Of a DNA stretch of 64,000 nt, positions 47,575-58,182 are shown in pieces. The stretch is taken from NCBI GenBank assembly GCA_038503075.1, contig JBCAML010000001.1:4030001-4094000 (forward strand), written 5' to 3'. Position 1 is the first letter of the stretch, and every line of letters starts with the position of its first letter. The stretch is from Gyromitra esculenta. Lineage: Eukaryota; Ascomycota; Pezizomycetes; Pezizales; Discinaceae. The position numbers were made by a program, and so were the translations under genes. The notes below the pieces were generated by a model, which ran no database searches, was not told the DNA's origin, and worked only from the letters and a program-made list of their open reading frames with translations.

Positions 47575-50174
47575 GTGGCGGAAAGTGACTGTAGGATTAT
47601 TATTTTTCTTCGACGAGAGTTGAAATGTAATTGATTGAACAAGGGCTGTGTCAAAGATTTCGAGTTGAACGTCTCGCGCCTGAAAACTACACTGTAAAAA
47701 ACCAGTGAGGGACGACGATTGAAATTAGGAAACTGTCGCTCTAAATCGGATTAGTGCATTAACACACATCCGCTAACGTATTGGCGGGAGAAAACTGATG
47801 ATATATGGTCAGAGCCAGAGCCATCGGTGAATATGATCAGAGCATTCTTCGACAAGGGGCAATTGCGAAATCGACATGCCTAATTCTGTTATGTGATGTG
47901 AAATTACGGGGCTTTTGTGTGCGCGTGGAAAACTTACGCACAGTTAACACAAGCATCGACTTCAGCCCATCCATGCTACCTGCTATTTTTATTTCCCAAT
48001 CCTTGCCGTCAAAAGCGTACAGTCGCACCTTGTTATAAGGGACATGCATAATTCATGGGAATTCGTTCGTTATAACAAATTTTTCCTTACAGCAAATTTT
48101 GGGTGGTGCCAGGAACTCAAAGTTGCACCCAATTTCCATTATATCGAGGTTACTTATATCAAGGTCCGACTGTACAATTAAATTTAGTAGCCAGATACAC
48201 TAGAGTAGTACCGTATTATCTCTCACCACAGGGAATGGGCCAGCCTGAGACCACATAGCAATAATTCCCTAATCAGTCAAGGCGCTGAGGCTCAATCATA
48301 AGTAGAGTACTATTCTATATGTAGTAAGTTCTATCCTGGGGTCTCGGGCTGGCTGTCCCTTGTACCCGAGACACTATATGTAGTATCCTTGCTAGTGAAA
48401 GACGCACCAGATACTCCTTTTGAGACAGTAACGGGAAACTATTTTTCTAGATAGTAGACACAACCAGGGAAATTTTTTAGAAGTTCAGTTTTAGTGGGCT
48501 ATGGTTACACCACTCCTATAAACGATTTTACTATCTCGCTATTTTGATATTCATAAAATCCCTGTGGGTTATATAGGTGGATCTATATTTGAGGGAGCTT
48601 CTATATGATTATCTATAGTCCAGACAACAGCCGATTCAAGCAATAAGCGAGGCTGGAAACGATTAGTGGGCCAGCTCACCTATCAGTTGCAAGGAAGGTC
48701 CTTCGAAATCGATTTATTTCTTGAGTTCTGAGGTCAACGACCACTGGTGCATAAGCTGTCATAATTCTAGCTGTAGTTAGATTTGTTGAGTTATACTGCT
48801 GAGGAAGCGCCATTCTAAATGGATGAGAATAAATATACGCACTAACACTAACCTTCCTAATTAGATAGCTTCATCCTAGCAGTACTAGTTAAGATCGATC
48901 GAAATATCTGATTGAATCATCACACCATAGATAGGGATATATATCCACCCTTCCCTCCCTCCCTCCCTCCCGTCCATGATTCGGTTTTACCTCCCTAGCT
49001 CAGTTATACGCACACATATCGTATGGACTCGAGTGAACGGGGCTTCATGCTCATGCGTGCGTCAGGATCATCTCCAATGGCGATGTAGATGTTGGAAGAG
49101 TCAGTACCAAGAGGAATTCCACAAACGCCTTGTAACTACATGTACCTATGGAGCAACTTCAACACCCTAACATGGGCCCCGCTCGTCCGATCGATATATT
49201 AGGTATTCCCTTTGTGGTCGATCTGTCTGCATAGATAGATTCAACTAATATGTAATAGGCTTAGTGCACGTCTCGAAGCACCGACAAAACTCCTTTCAGG
49301 TCTCCGGCTAGCTCTGTACTAGCCCTGCCCCCGTATAGTAGGTGGCCAAAGGCAGGGATCTGAACAAGCCTATCCTCCGGCAGTTGTTTGATCGATCAAC
49401 ATGGACATTCGTCTACCGACACGAGGTTCAAGCTAGCATCCACTCGTGGCCCTGCTATCAAAGGACAGGTCTCACGTAATTTCTATCGTGACCTCACAGA
49501 ACGGAAAACCCTGGCGTTCTATCTCCATACCCCTACCCCAAGTACTTTGCGTAGAACATAAATACGTAATCTAAACACAGGGAACATTGGTTTTTTTGAT
49601 TACTTGCATGAGGATTAGGGATTCTGGCCAGTATAGTTGACGTAAAGTTTCAATTAAGACTATTTGTATAGTCAGGCTCACTAGCAAAAATGGATCTCCC
49701 CCCCTCGGTCAGTAAGAGTGCTGGAATGTCAGGCTCGCTCACCACAAACCAGATATCACAACATATACTATAAGCTAGATAGCCAAACATTACTAGAACT
49801 AAGGGGTTTTCATTATCTCAGATTAAATCCAAATTTCCGCAATAATCAGTAGAATCTTACCACATCTCCTTGGACTGATATATGCAAGGCAAAATGGCCG
49901 ATGCTGTAGGATGCTGTAGAGTAATATCGCAGGAATTATTCCGATAGGCTATGAGAATCCCTACTTGCGTTTTTTTTTAAACAGGGGTTGGGTTATCTGA
50001 ATATCCTACCGAATCTATTATCTTTAGAGATCTTCAAGGTGCTGAGCTGCGAGGTGGCACCGTCTGCGAGTAATCAACTGGTCAAGGGATTCTTTAATAT
50101 ATCTTTGCTCAAATTCTCCTAGTCTCTCTCTGTAGAGAGAATAATCTAAGTTCTTTTGGGTTTCGGCTTCAGCG
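47575..50174. other. AT-rich gene-free interval with a MITE
   Basis: After a short 3' UTR the sequence is TA-rich with stops in all frames. It includes the pogo/Fot1-like MITE at 48020-48172 and a ccct tandem run near 48950-48970. It ends with the promoter of the P450 gene. Confidence 0.5.
48020..48172. mobile_element. Short pogo/Fot1-like (Tc1-mariner) MITE
   Basis: The left end cagtcgcaccttgttataa and the reverse complement of the right end, cagtcggaccttgatataa, match at 17 of 19 positions. Both ends are flanked by TA (48018-48019 and 48173-48174), the target duplication of Tc1/mariner elements. The 153-base element also carries internal copies of the end-like motif (gttataacaaat, attatatcgaggt). 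It has no transposase frame. CAGT ends with a CCTTGATATAA-type motif are characteristic of pogo/Fot1-type elements; a full-length relative elsewhere in the genome is expected. Confidence 0.8.
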
Positions 50175-52081
50175 ATGTTCTACATTTTGCTCTCAGCGGC
50201 TTTCCTCTATTATGGAGCAGTAGTTATTTATCGACTCTACTTCCACCCTCTAAGCTCCGTTCCTGGACCTCGGCTAGCTGCTGCCACCAGTTGGTATGAA
50301 TTTTACTATGACGTTGTTTTGAAGGGTGAGTTTCTCTTAAAGGTGGGGAAGCTGCATGAGGAGTATGGACCAGTTGTGAGAGTATCTCCTCGAGAGGTAC
50401 ATGTGAACGACCTAGGATTATATCACGAGTAACTACCCCTGCTGCAAATCCATCTACCACATAGCTATCTGGCTCACTTTACTGTTTACTATAGGATCTT
50501 CAAAAACAGTACGACCTTCCTCAAAGATGCTACCTTCTACCATGCAGTGACAGCACCAACCTCTTTGATGGCGATCATTGATCCTATCGAGTATAGAGCT
50601 CGAAGGGACCTCATAGCCCCCTTCTTTTCGAAACGCGCTGTCTATTCGCTGGATGGGCTCCTGTGGGAGAAGACTGAGAAGTTCTGTCAGATAATTGCCG
50701 AGAGTATTGGAAAGCCCATAGTGTTACAGGACGGATTCCATTGTTTGACGGTACTTGACCAATCTCGAGTCTTCGATAAAAATGAAGGCTAACATGTTAA
50801 ATAAATAGGTCGATATCATTACAAAATATCTATTCGGAACATCTTTCGATATGCTGGATGAGCCGGATTTCAATGGAACGCATATCAGGAACGTGGAAAA
50901 GCTAACTGCAAACTTACATTTGGGTAAACATTTTCCCATCATAAGGAAAATTGCGTTAGCATTGCCAGAATCTCTAGCAGTACGTATCGCGCCGGGATTC
51001 GCTAGCATAGTCTCGGTATGTGTTCTTTTTTTTCTCTTCTCTCCTTCGAGTAGATTAAATGGCCCATGGTCCACAAAATTCTAAGATTAAGTGATTTGTA
51101 CTAATCTTGCTGGAACTCGATAAAGCTTTGTACCGGAGTCGTGAATGATCTTCTAGATTCGAGGTCGAAACAAACCCCCAAAAGCGATAAGATCACCGAA
51201 CAGCAATCGATCAGAAACAGAGGCTCGGGGCTTGTATACAACAATATATACGAAGCCCTCTTGGATGAGAAAACCCTAGCTGCGAAGGGGAAGAAGACAT
51301 TAACTCAACAAGAGTTAATCGATGAGTCAATTCTCTTCTTGAGCGCCGGGGCGGACACAATCAGTTTTGCGCTCACAATGGTGGTGTATCACGTCTTAAG
51401 CAACCTTGATATAAAAGCGAAACTCCTACTGGAACTGGCAGAACTGACAGCACGACACGGCGACAAAAATCCGCCACTAAGAGATATAGAGCAGCTACCA
51501 TATCTGGTAGGTCTTATACTCCAACATAAGGAGATTTTGGAAAGATAGCGATTCCACCACATGCTAATCTAATTGACTGAGTAAAAACAGACAGGAGTGG
51601 TCAAAGAGGGTATTCGATTCTCTCAAGGAATCCCTGGCAAGGTTCCACGAGTAGTACCACCCGCTGGCGCTCAGGTCGGTGACATACGGCTCCCACCAGG
51701 GGCCGTAGTCGGTATGAGCAGCTACTACATCAATCATAACCCTGACTTGTATCCTGAGCCCTTCAAATTCTGGCCTGAAAGATGGACTTTAAACCCACCA
51801 CCCGATAAGTGGTTTGTGCCATTTTCGAAGGGCACCCGGAGCTGCCCTGGTATGAGGTCAGTATTTTCATCCGATATAACCCTAATAATTACAAGAAATA
51901 GACTAATGGTGGCTGGCGGAATAGTCTTGCATATGCGGAAATTTACATCACGCTTGTGGCTTTGTTCACGAGGTTTGATCTGCAGCTTTATAAAACAGGT
52001 CCTAAAGAGATGGCATGGAGGGACTCTGGACTTCCACTTTCGAATGGCCATCTAAGGGTTATTGCTACAAGTAGAGAGTAA
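50175..52081 (+). CDS. Cytochrome P450 monooxygenase
   Basis: Six exons, join(50175..50428, 50495..50750, 50809..51015, 51126..51506, 51591..51856, 51925..52081), 506 residues. The N terminus is a membrane anchor (residues 1-20) followed by the Pro-rich hinge SSVPGPRLAA. The I-helix oxygen-binding motif is AGADT (about 313-317), the K-helix ExxR is E372-R375 (KEGIR), and FWPERW precedes the haem loop FSKGTRSCPG with the ligand Cys451. After splicing nothing essential is missing, although the genomic frame looks broken between exons. It resembles fungal P450s that oxidise small hydrophobic or secondary-metabolite substrates; no specific CYP family or substrate is assigned. The intron 3 acceptor (ataaag) is a less usual AAG. 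It stands alone between TE-rich DNA and COX18, without an adjacent backbone synthase. Confidence 0.92.
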
Positions 52082-52939
52082 TCAAACGCTGTTACAAAAT
52101 TTCCTTTAGGTTATCAAATATGTGCTCGTGTTAGACAAACAACGTACATAGACCCAATAGTGACGACTAGGATCTCATAACGTATCTAAAGTACGTAATC
52201 GTTCGCCATTGAGAGGGAAAGTCCTTGCAAGTTCATACACACCATCTATGAAGTTGTGATTGGTTCCATGCCACTAGAACTCAATGTGCTGGACACGATG
52301 GAGGATATAGGTGGTCTCATCCAAGCGTAGACAGCGAACGCCATAACCCTTGGGGAAGATGTACTACATTAGACCATAGGCACCAAAAATGCATCTGAAG
52401 CAGCGATATGATCTCGTTGCTTGTGCATCTCCGGCTATGAAAGCAATTCATAGGGTTAAAGTTGAATCACTTAAAGGTATTCCCAGAAGTTACTCCATGT
52501 TGCTTTGGCTTTGGAATTCATCCACAGCACTCTGCCATATAGCGAGGGAGACTACCCTGAAATATCAATGCTTATAATAGAGCTCCTGATGCACCAGATT
52601 CCTTTTAAAATTGAATGTTTAGTAAGATAGCAGCCCTGATTCTTGACTACAGTAGCTTTAGCTAATGTTGATCAGATTCTGATCAGTCGAGGGCTAAAGC
52701 TGAAACCTTTCGCACAAAAGCTATATTACGAGATCTAGAACTAGAGTGAGAGATCCTACACCTTAGGACTAGTGTTCCTTTGGTAGAGGCTTATCCTCCT
52801 TATCAGGCATTAAGCCAGCAAAACGATATCGAAGAATACTCACCCAGAGTCACTCGGGATATTCTACCCACGTTACACAGACTAGCACAGATCATTTAAG
52901 CCTCCCCCAGAGCCTCACGTCAAACAATGAAGCCCCGCC
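52082..52939. other. Intergenic AT-rich interval between P450 and COX18
   Basis: TA-rich and without supported frames, apart from a C-rich leader just before COX18. Contains the cruciform-like palindrome at 52655-52700. Confidence 0.45.
52655..52700. repeat. Nested palindrome (cruciform-like)
   Basis: The outer arms gctttagc (52655-52662) and gctaaagc (52693-52700) enclose the inner arms tgatcag (52669-52675) and ctgatca (52679-52685), with a 3-base loop. Both pairs are perfect and share nearly the same centre. Confidence 0.75.
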
Positions 52940-54075
52940 ATGGCCACCCACCTCCGACCCACAATGTCTCCGCTGCGCCCGCTTCTGCTCCGCACCCAAT
53001 CACTCCGAGCGCCGCCCCGCCAGTACTTCCACGCTTCCCCACGGCCTCAATTCCTCGAAGCCACCCTGTCCGCAACCCACACCCTCCTCACAACCCTCCA
53101 CACCACCACCGGTCTCCCGTGGGCAACCTTAATCCCCGTATCGGCGGTCATCCTCCGCCTCTCGATCACAACCCCATTAACCATCTTCTCCCGCAATCGC
53201 GCGCTCAAAACACTCTCTCTGCAGCCCCTCGTCGCTGCCTGGCAGCACCCGATTGCACGCGCTGCGAAAAAGTCTACTAGTTCCCCGCAGGCGTGGGAAC
53301 TTGCTACTAGGAAGGCTGTCCGGGCGAAACGGAAAGAGATATGGAAACGTCACGGGTGTGAGTCGTGGAAGATGTTTATAGCGCCGGCGATACAGTTGCC
53401 GGTGTGGATTGCGGCGTCAGTTACATTGCGAGGGATGACGGGGAGAGATGGGCTTCCGGAGTGGTGGCAGAAGGTTTCTAGCTCCACAGATACCACTGTG
53501 GTAGTGGGGGGTGGAGAAAGTGGAGGGGAGGGGGTATCGCAGGTGGTGAGCGAGAGAATTGTGCCATTGGAGTCGAGTCTTGCGGATGAAGGGGGGCTGT
53601 GGTTTCCGAATCTGCTGGAGGAGGATCCGTTGATGGTTCTACCGATCACGTTTTCGTTTTTGATGTTTGCGAATATAGAGGTACTTTTCCACCAATCCTA
53701 ACGTTAATTAGGTATAAAGTACCCTTTCTAAACGTATTGTTTTCCCGCAGACGCAATCGCTTCAAATCCCACAGACAGCTCGCACCCAACGCATCATTAC
53801 AAACGCCCTGAAAATCATATCTGTAGCTGCAATTCCGTTAATTATATATCAACCTGCCGTAACGCACCCCATCTCAACTCGTTGCATAGTATACTTTCAC
53901 TAACGTGTGTTTAAAGGGCTTGACACTCTACTGGGCCACTTCTGCTGCATTCTCGTTAGCACAGAACATAATGTTAAATAAAGCTCTACCACGCCCAAAA
54001 GAGCTGACACCTTGTGTGCCGATAGATCCATATGGTATCGAGAAGCCCATAGAGGAAGAGAAAGCAAAGCCATAA
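52940..54075 (+). CDS. COX18: Mitochondrial inner-membrane insertase COX18 (YidC/Oxa1 family)
   Basis: Three exons, join(52940..53680, 53751..53858, 53917..54075), 335 residues. Cox18 translocates the C-terminal domain of Cox2 across the mitochondrial inner membrane during cytochrome oxidase assembly. The first ~35 residues are rich in Arg, Ser and Leu with few acids, a mitochondrial presequence. Core segments are TGLPWATLIPVSAVILRLSITTPL (first core helix), the charged loop with RKAVRAKRKEIWKRHG, WKMFIAPAIQLPVWIAASVTLRGM, LPITFSFLMFANIE, IISVAAIPLIIYQPA and GLTLYWATSAAFSLAQNIML, the last two typical of YidC/Oxa1 helices. The last acceptor is tttaaag. Residues about 178-205 form a Gly/Ser-rich insertion. 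The start could also be the Met at 52967. Confidence 0.92.
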
Positions 54076-55767
54076 AGTATGCAATATCGGGTGCCACTAA
54101 TACCTAATTGATACTCGGGAAAAATACACTGTTGAATTGGTTGATTTTGACGAGAGGTGGCCCATTAAATAGAGGTGGAAAGGCGTTCTTATTACAATGT
54201 AAATATTTCCAGCACGCTGCTCCACAGGGGCATCCTATTAAGTATTTGCATGTAGTTGAGATAGGCTATGCTGTCGGAGATATCCTCCAATACTTGTCGC
54301 AAAAAGGATCTCAACCCTTAAATTATAGCGTCTCTGAACGTTTGATCGTAGCCCGAGCCACAGGACCATCCCGAGGCTTTCGATATGTGTTATCTGCGAT
54401 GTGCGAATGTTCCTCAGTTTATTCACGGTATCTCACTCGGATACGCAATTTGTTAGAATTCTGGGAATATTAAACTTCCTAACACAGAGTGATATAGCTT
54501 TCCCTTAATACCTATAAACTCTAAGCTGTTTTATTTGTTTCATGTGCATTAGATTTTTGTTAGTATTTTAGCTATGGAGGGATAACTTTAGAGGCTGGCT
54601 GAGCATAATTCGACGAGGCCTCCCTATATTTCCCTAGTATCCTCGTTGGCGATTTCGACTTCGTCACTATTAGTTTTTTATTGATAAGAGCACATCCTCC
54701 TGTTACCGTGGATGTCCGTGAACTACATATTGAGGGATGTCCGTGGTTGATGGTATCTTGGGACCTGTCCCGTTCCTAGGTTCGGAGATTAAGCGTTGAC
54801 GTAGATTCGGGTGCGACTCGAAGGCTCCAAGAGCCAAATATGTCTTAGTATTAGATCTAATACATGGCCAGTAAGCAATGCCGAGACTAGACATATCGAT
54901 CTTCTTGCTCCGACCTGAACACTGGTGAGACAAAACAACTTCTTGTTCTTTCGGATCGCGATTTGTGTATGTACCGTATAATCTCGGTTTATTCTGATAG
55001 CTGCCAAAAGTCGTACCGTAAACAAAAACTAATCCTTTTGAGGAGCGATCGAAGTAAAGCACAGGGCTCTGATATGAAAAACTAGTCATCTCAAGGGGAT
55101 CGGGGCCCACACCAGAGCACACAGACTACACGCAAGCCAAATCGACATACTTTCCACCTAGAAATAGCATAGCATCCGCAAGCCACCTGCTTGGCAGCCG
55201 TTCGAGTAAACTGAGATTATACGGTACCAGTGGTGTGGCAGAAGAATCTCCATCCCAGATTTCCAACATTGTAGCTCTGTGCTTGGCCATCGTTTAAGAG
55301 CCGGCTCCCAAACACCAAAACTCTCCAACTTTCGTTTCCACGATCCAAAAGTTGGTCCGGTGATGCTACTAGCGTGTGACAGTGAGTGTTTGTGGAACTC
55401 GACTCTAGAAAATTTCGAATGCGTGGATGTTGAGGACTGTGCAACTGTTTAATAATCTACTAAACAACTCCAATCAAACCCTGCAGTAATAGTTGGACGG
55501 CCGCACGCAACCGTTCTGCACGAACTCACCCGCCCATGCCACCGAGGTTGCTTCAGAAGGTCTTGATTGACCCGACAGGCTAATCTTCTTCTGTATCTGT
55601 GTATTTACTCTAGACATTATTACCAATGACCAGATGGCGGGAGCAAAGGGGGTGGGCGCGTGGTCTAGGGGGAAACACTTGGCTTCAGGCAGAGGTAGGG
55701 GTGCACGATATTTAGGATGTCTTTTTCCCTTTGACATCTCCTCCATAAAGAAATACGAAGCAGAGTG
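54076..55767. other. Intergenic: no well-supported gene
   Basis: Two frames exceed 100 codons (54108-54473 plus; 54703-55122 minus), but neither shows a motif, a targeting signal or plausible splice partners. The composition is moderately AT-rich. I treat both as unsupported. Confidence 0.35.
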
Positions 55768-57218
55768 ATGCATAGCGGTACATTTGATAAGAAGACCAAG
55801 GTTGCTGTCGTTGGATCTGGTTTGGCGAGCTTGACGGCTGCATATCTCTTAGCCCATGATATAGAGAAACGATATGACGTTGAGATATTCGAGGCGGTTA
55901 GTATTCAACAAATCTCTCCGTTTAAACTTCTTTTCTGATCAAAACTGACAGTTCGTGAATCTAGGGCCCTTCCCCATCTTTCGATGCAGCTTCCATGACA
56001 GTCTCCCTCCCCGGTGCGAACAACAAGCTCATCACTTCCCGCCTTGATGTTCCCATGCGTGCGTTTGCTGGTGGATTCTACAAAAACCTTATCTCGCTCT
56101 ACACACACCTAGAGATACCCCACAAGCGCAAGAATTTCCTCTACACGTTCTCAAATAGCTCCTCTTCAACTTACCATCTACACCCGTCAAATCTACATCG
56201 ATTCCCACCGAAACCAGAAGGATTATCATGGCCTGCTCATCTCCTACAGTTAGCGATACTTTACATAACATACACGTATTTTACCTTGTGTGTATTCTAC
56301 GTTTCCCCGAAGTCGACCCCAAAGAATGAGTCTTTGAGGAATTATCTACGGCGTATTCATATTCCGGACTCCATAACGCGGAACTACCTCCTCCCACTAT
56401 TTTCAGCGGTCTCGACATGTCCACATGATTTGCTGCTCGAATTTCCAGCATCTGATATAGTGGACTACAGACGGAGTATGTATGCACAACCCCATTACAT
56501 CGTCAAAGACGGTGTCAGCGCCGTACAGAGACGACTCCTAGACGGCATAAAGATACATTGCAATCGACGAGTTGAATCAGTTGAGAGTGACGGTGACAAA
56601 ATTATAATAAAGTGGACCAATCTTAACGCAGCACCACTAGAAGAGTTTGCGCAATTCGATCGTGTCATCCTCGCTGTGAACCCAGCGGTTGTGGCAAAGA
56701 TATATGCTCCACTCCGTGCACAAGCATCACGGATCCCCTGCCACGAGGTTGAAGTCGTCCTACATACCGACGGGAGCATACTAGCAGACCTTTTTCCCCA
56801 CCCTCATACTCCTTCCGAGAAGTCCTCACTGCTGGGGACCAAGCACGCTCACATCAGGTCTGCTGAATGTCTCCTTGCTGCCACAGATGCGGACCTAATC
56901 CATCTCTCTACCTCTGCATGCTCAAAAGGCCATGCAGCACAAACACAAGCGTCACACCTGCACTCGCCCGGCGTAATAATCACGACACAACCACATGGAT
57001 CGATCCCGAAAGAGTATGTCCTTGGTAGAACGAACTTCACCCGTGTGCTACGGACGGAAGAGTCGCGCAATATCGTGCGGGACCTAGTAGCCAATGATGG
57101 GAAGGGTGGCGTATGGCTTGTCGGAGGTTGGTGTTGGGATGGGATGGTACTATTAGAAGGATGCGTAGTCAGCGCCACGAGGGTTGCGAGAGAGTTCGGC
57201 GTGGAGGTACCGTGGTGA
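55768..57218 (+). CDS. FAD/NAD(P)-binding amine-oxidase-like flavoprotein
   Basis: Two exons, join(55768..55896, 55965..57218), 460 residues. Exon 1 encodes the Rossmann nucleotide-binding motif VAVVGSGLASLTAAYLL (GxGxxS at 16-21, a variant of GxGxxG) ending in the acidic VEIFEA that binds the ribose. Conserved segments follow: DVPMRAFAGGFYKNL, a hydrophobic stretch LLQLAILYITYTYFTLCVFYV (about 130-150, a membrane-associated helix), TCPHDLLLEFPASDIVDYRR, HYIVKDGVSAVQRRLL and FDRVILAVNPAVV. The C-terminal WLVGGWCWDGMVLLEGCVVSATRVA matches the second FAD-contact motif of the amine oxidase superfamily. I recall this as a conserved fungal family without a settled substrate. It is adjacent to COX18 on the same strand. 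Confidence 0.88.
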
Positions 57219-57930
57219 TTAGAAGTCTGAGTATCCGTGAGCAAAAGGTATGATTACATGTATAGCCGGCATTTTCCTTAGAATGGCGTTTTTTTCTCTC
57301 CCCCGTCTTTATCTTCGTGAAATTCTTGGCGGTTATGGGATTTATGAGTAATGGTATGAGATGTATTATATTCCGATATATGTTTCGTGTTTATTTTTTG
57401 CATTGTTATGTTCCCCTTCTCACATACATTTTGCCCTGAAATAGAAATATCCGTAGAGGAAGGTGGATAGACCTCTGTTCGTTTACCACGCTCGCGAGTT
57501 TTTCATTGACACGCTAGCATGTGATGTGCGTCATGACCATCGCTAGCCTTTGATGTGAGTGATGCTCGAAAGAGACTGGCTTGGTGAGTGATCTCTTGTG
57601 ACCGATCTCAACCATAGTCTACTTCTTCATTCAATTGAGCCTAGAACAAAAAACCGGATAGAAATGCTATTGGTTAGATATCACATTGGATCCATTAGGC
57701 ATTCGAAGATGCAGATTAAATGACCAATACTGCTGCAGTGCTGCATCCTAGCTAGACAAGTACAACTAAGATTCCGAAGCTATTCAATTTCTAAACTTAT
57801 TTCCTCTTATCGTTTATCTACTCAACTACTTTTATCAACCTATCAGCACTCTCTACTTAGCCTAGCCAAACTAACACGTTCCTCCGCTAAATCGCTAATA
57901 TCTCAGTCAGCTCAATCCAACCTCCTCGGA
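57219..57930. other. Intergenic: no gene seen
   Basis: A T-rich 3' UTR followed by AT-rich DNA. A near-tandem pair of ~26-base copies (cgctagcatgtgatgtgcgt and cgctagcctttgatgtgagt) lies at 57512-57566. It ends in a C/T-rich leader. Confidence 0.45.
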
Positions 57931-58182
57931 ATGTCTATCTCTGACCCTGACTTGAGCTCCGGTTCCAGCTCTACTCCTAGTTCCGACTCTAACGCCACCA
58001 CCAACGCCCCTCGACCACCAGTGCAGTCTCCCGAACCCGAAGAGCGCCCCCCGCATAGCCGACACAAAAGCACTCTCATTAACGGCCAAATGTTCGTTCG
58101 GGAGCCCGGCGGGGCGATCTATGTGTACCGCGGACCAAGGAAGTCAAAAGCAGCTCACTGGAAGATGTGTGTGATAACATAG
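57931..58182 (+). CDS. Small hypothetical protein
   Basis: An 83-codon single-exon frame. The first ~45 residues are Ser/Pro/Thr/Glu-rich and probably disordered. The C-terminal part (HKSTLINGQMFVREPGGAIYVYRGPRKSKAAHWKMCVIT) is more protein-like, with alternating hydrophobic residues. A pyrimidine-rich, promoter-like stretch precedes the ATG and a T-rich 3' region follows the stop, which supports expression. There is no known domain, signal peptide or membrane helix. An additional 3' exon cannot be excluded. Confidence 0.45.
   Translation: MSISDPDLSSGSSSTPSSDSNATTNAPRPPVQSPEPEERPPHSRHKSTLINGQMFVREPGGAIYVYRGPRKSKAAHWKMCVIT

Noticed and set aside
50175..52081. Calling the P450 a pseudogene
   Set aside because: All breaks are explained by GT-AG introns with consistent phases, and every catalytic motif is present after splicing.
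54703..55122. 139-codon minus-strand frame between COX18 and the FAD enzyme
   Set aside because: No motif, signal or conserved-looking segment; not enough to call a gene.
55648..55690. tRNA A-box-like sequence (tggtctagggg)
   Set aside because: No B-box (ggttcganncc) follows at the needed distance and no cloverleaf could be drawn.
46454..57218. Secondary-metabolite gene cluster
   Set aside because: No backbone enzyme, dedicated regulator or transporter; COX18, a housekeeping gene, lies between the candidates.
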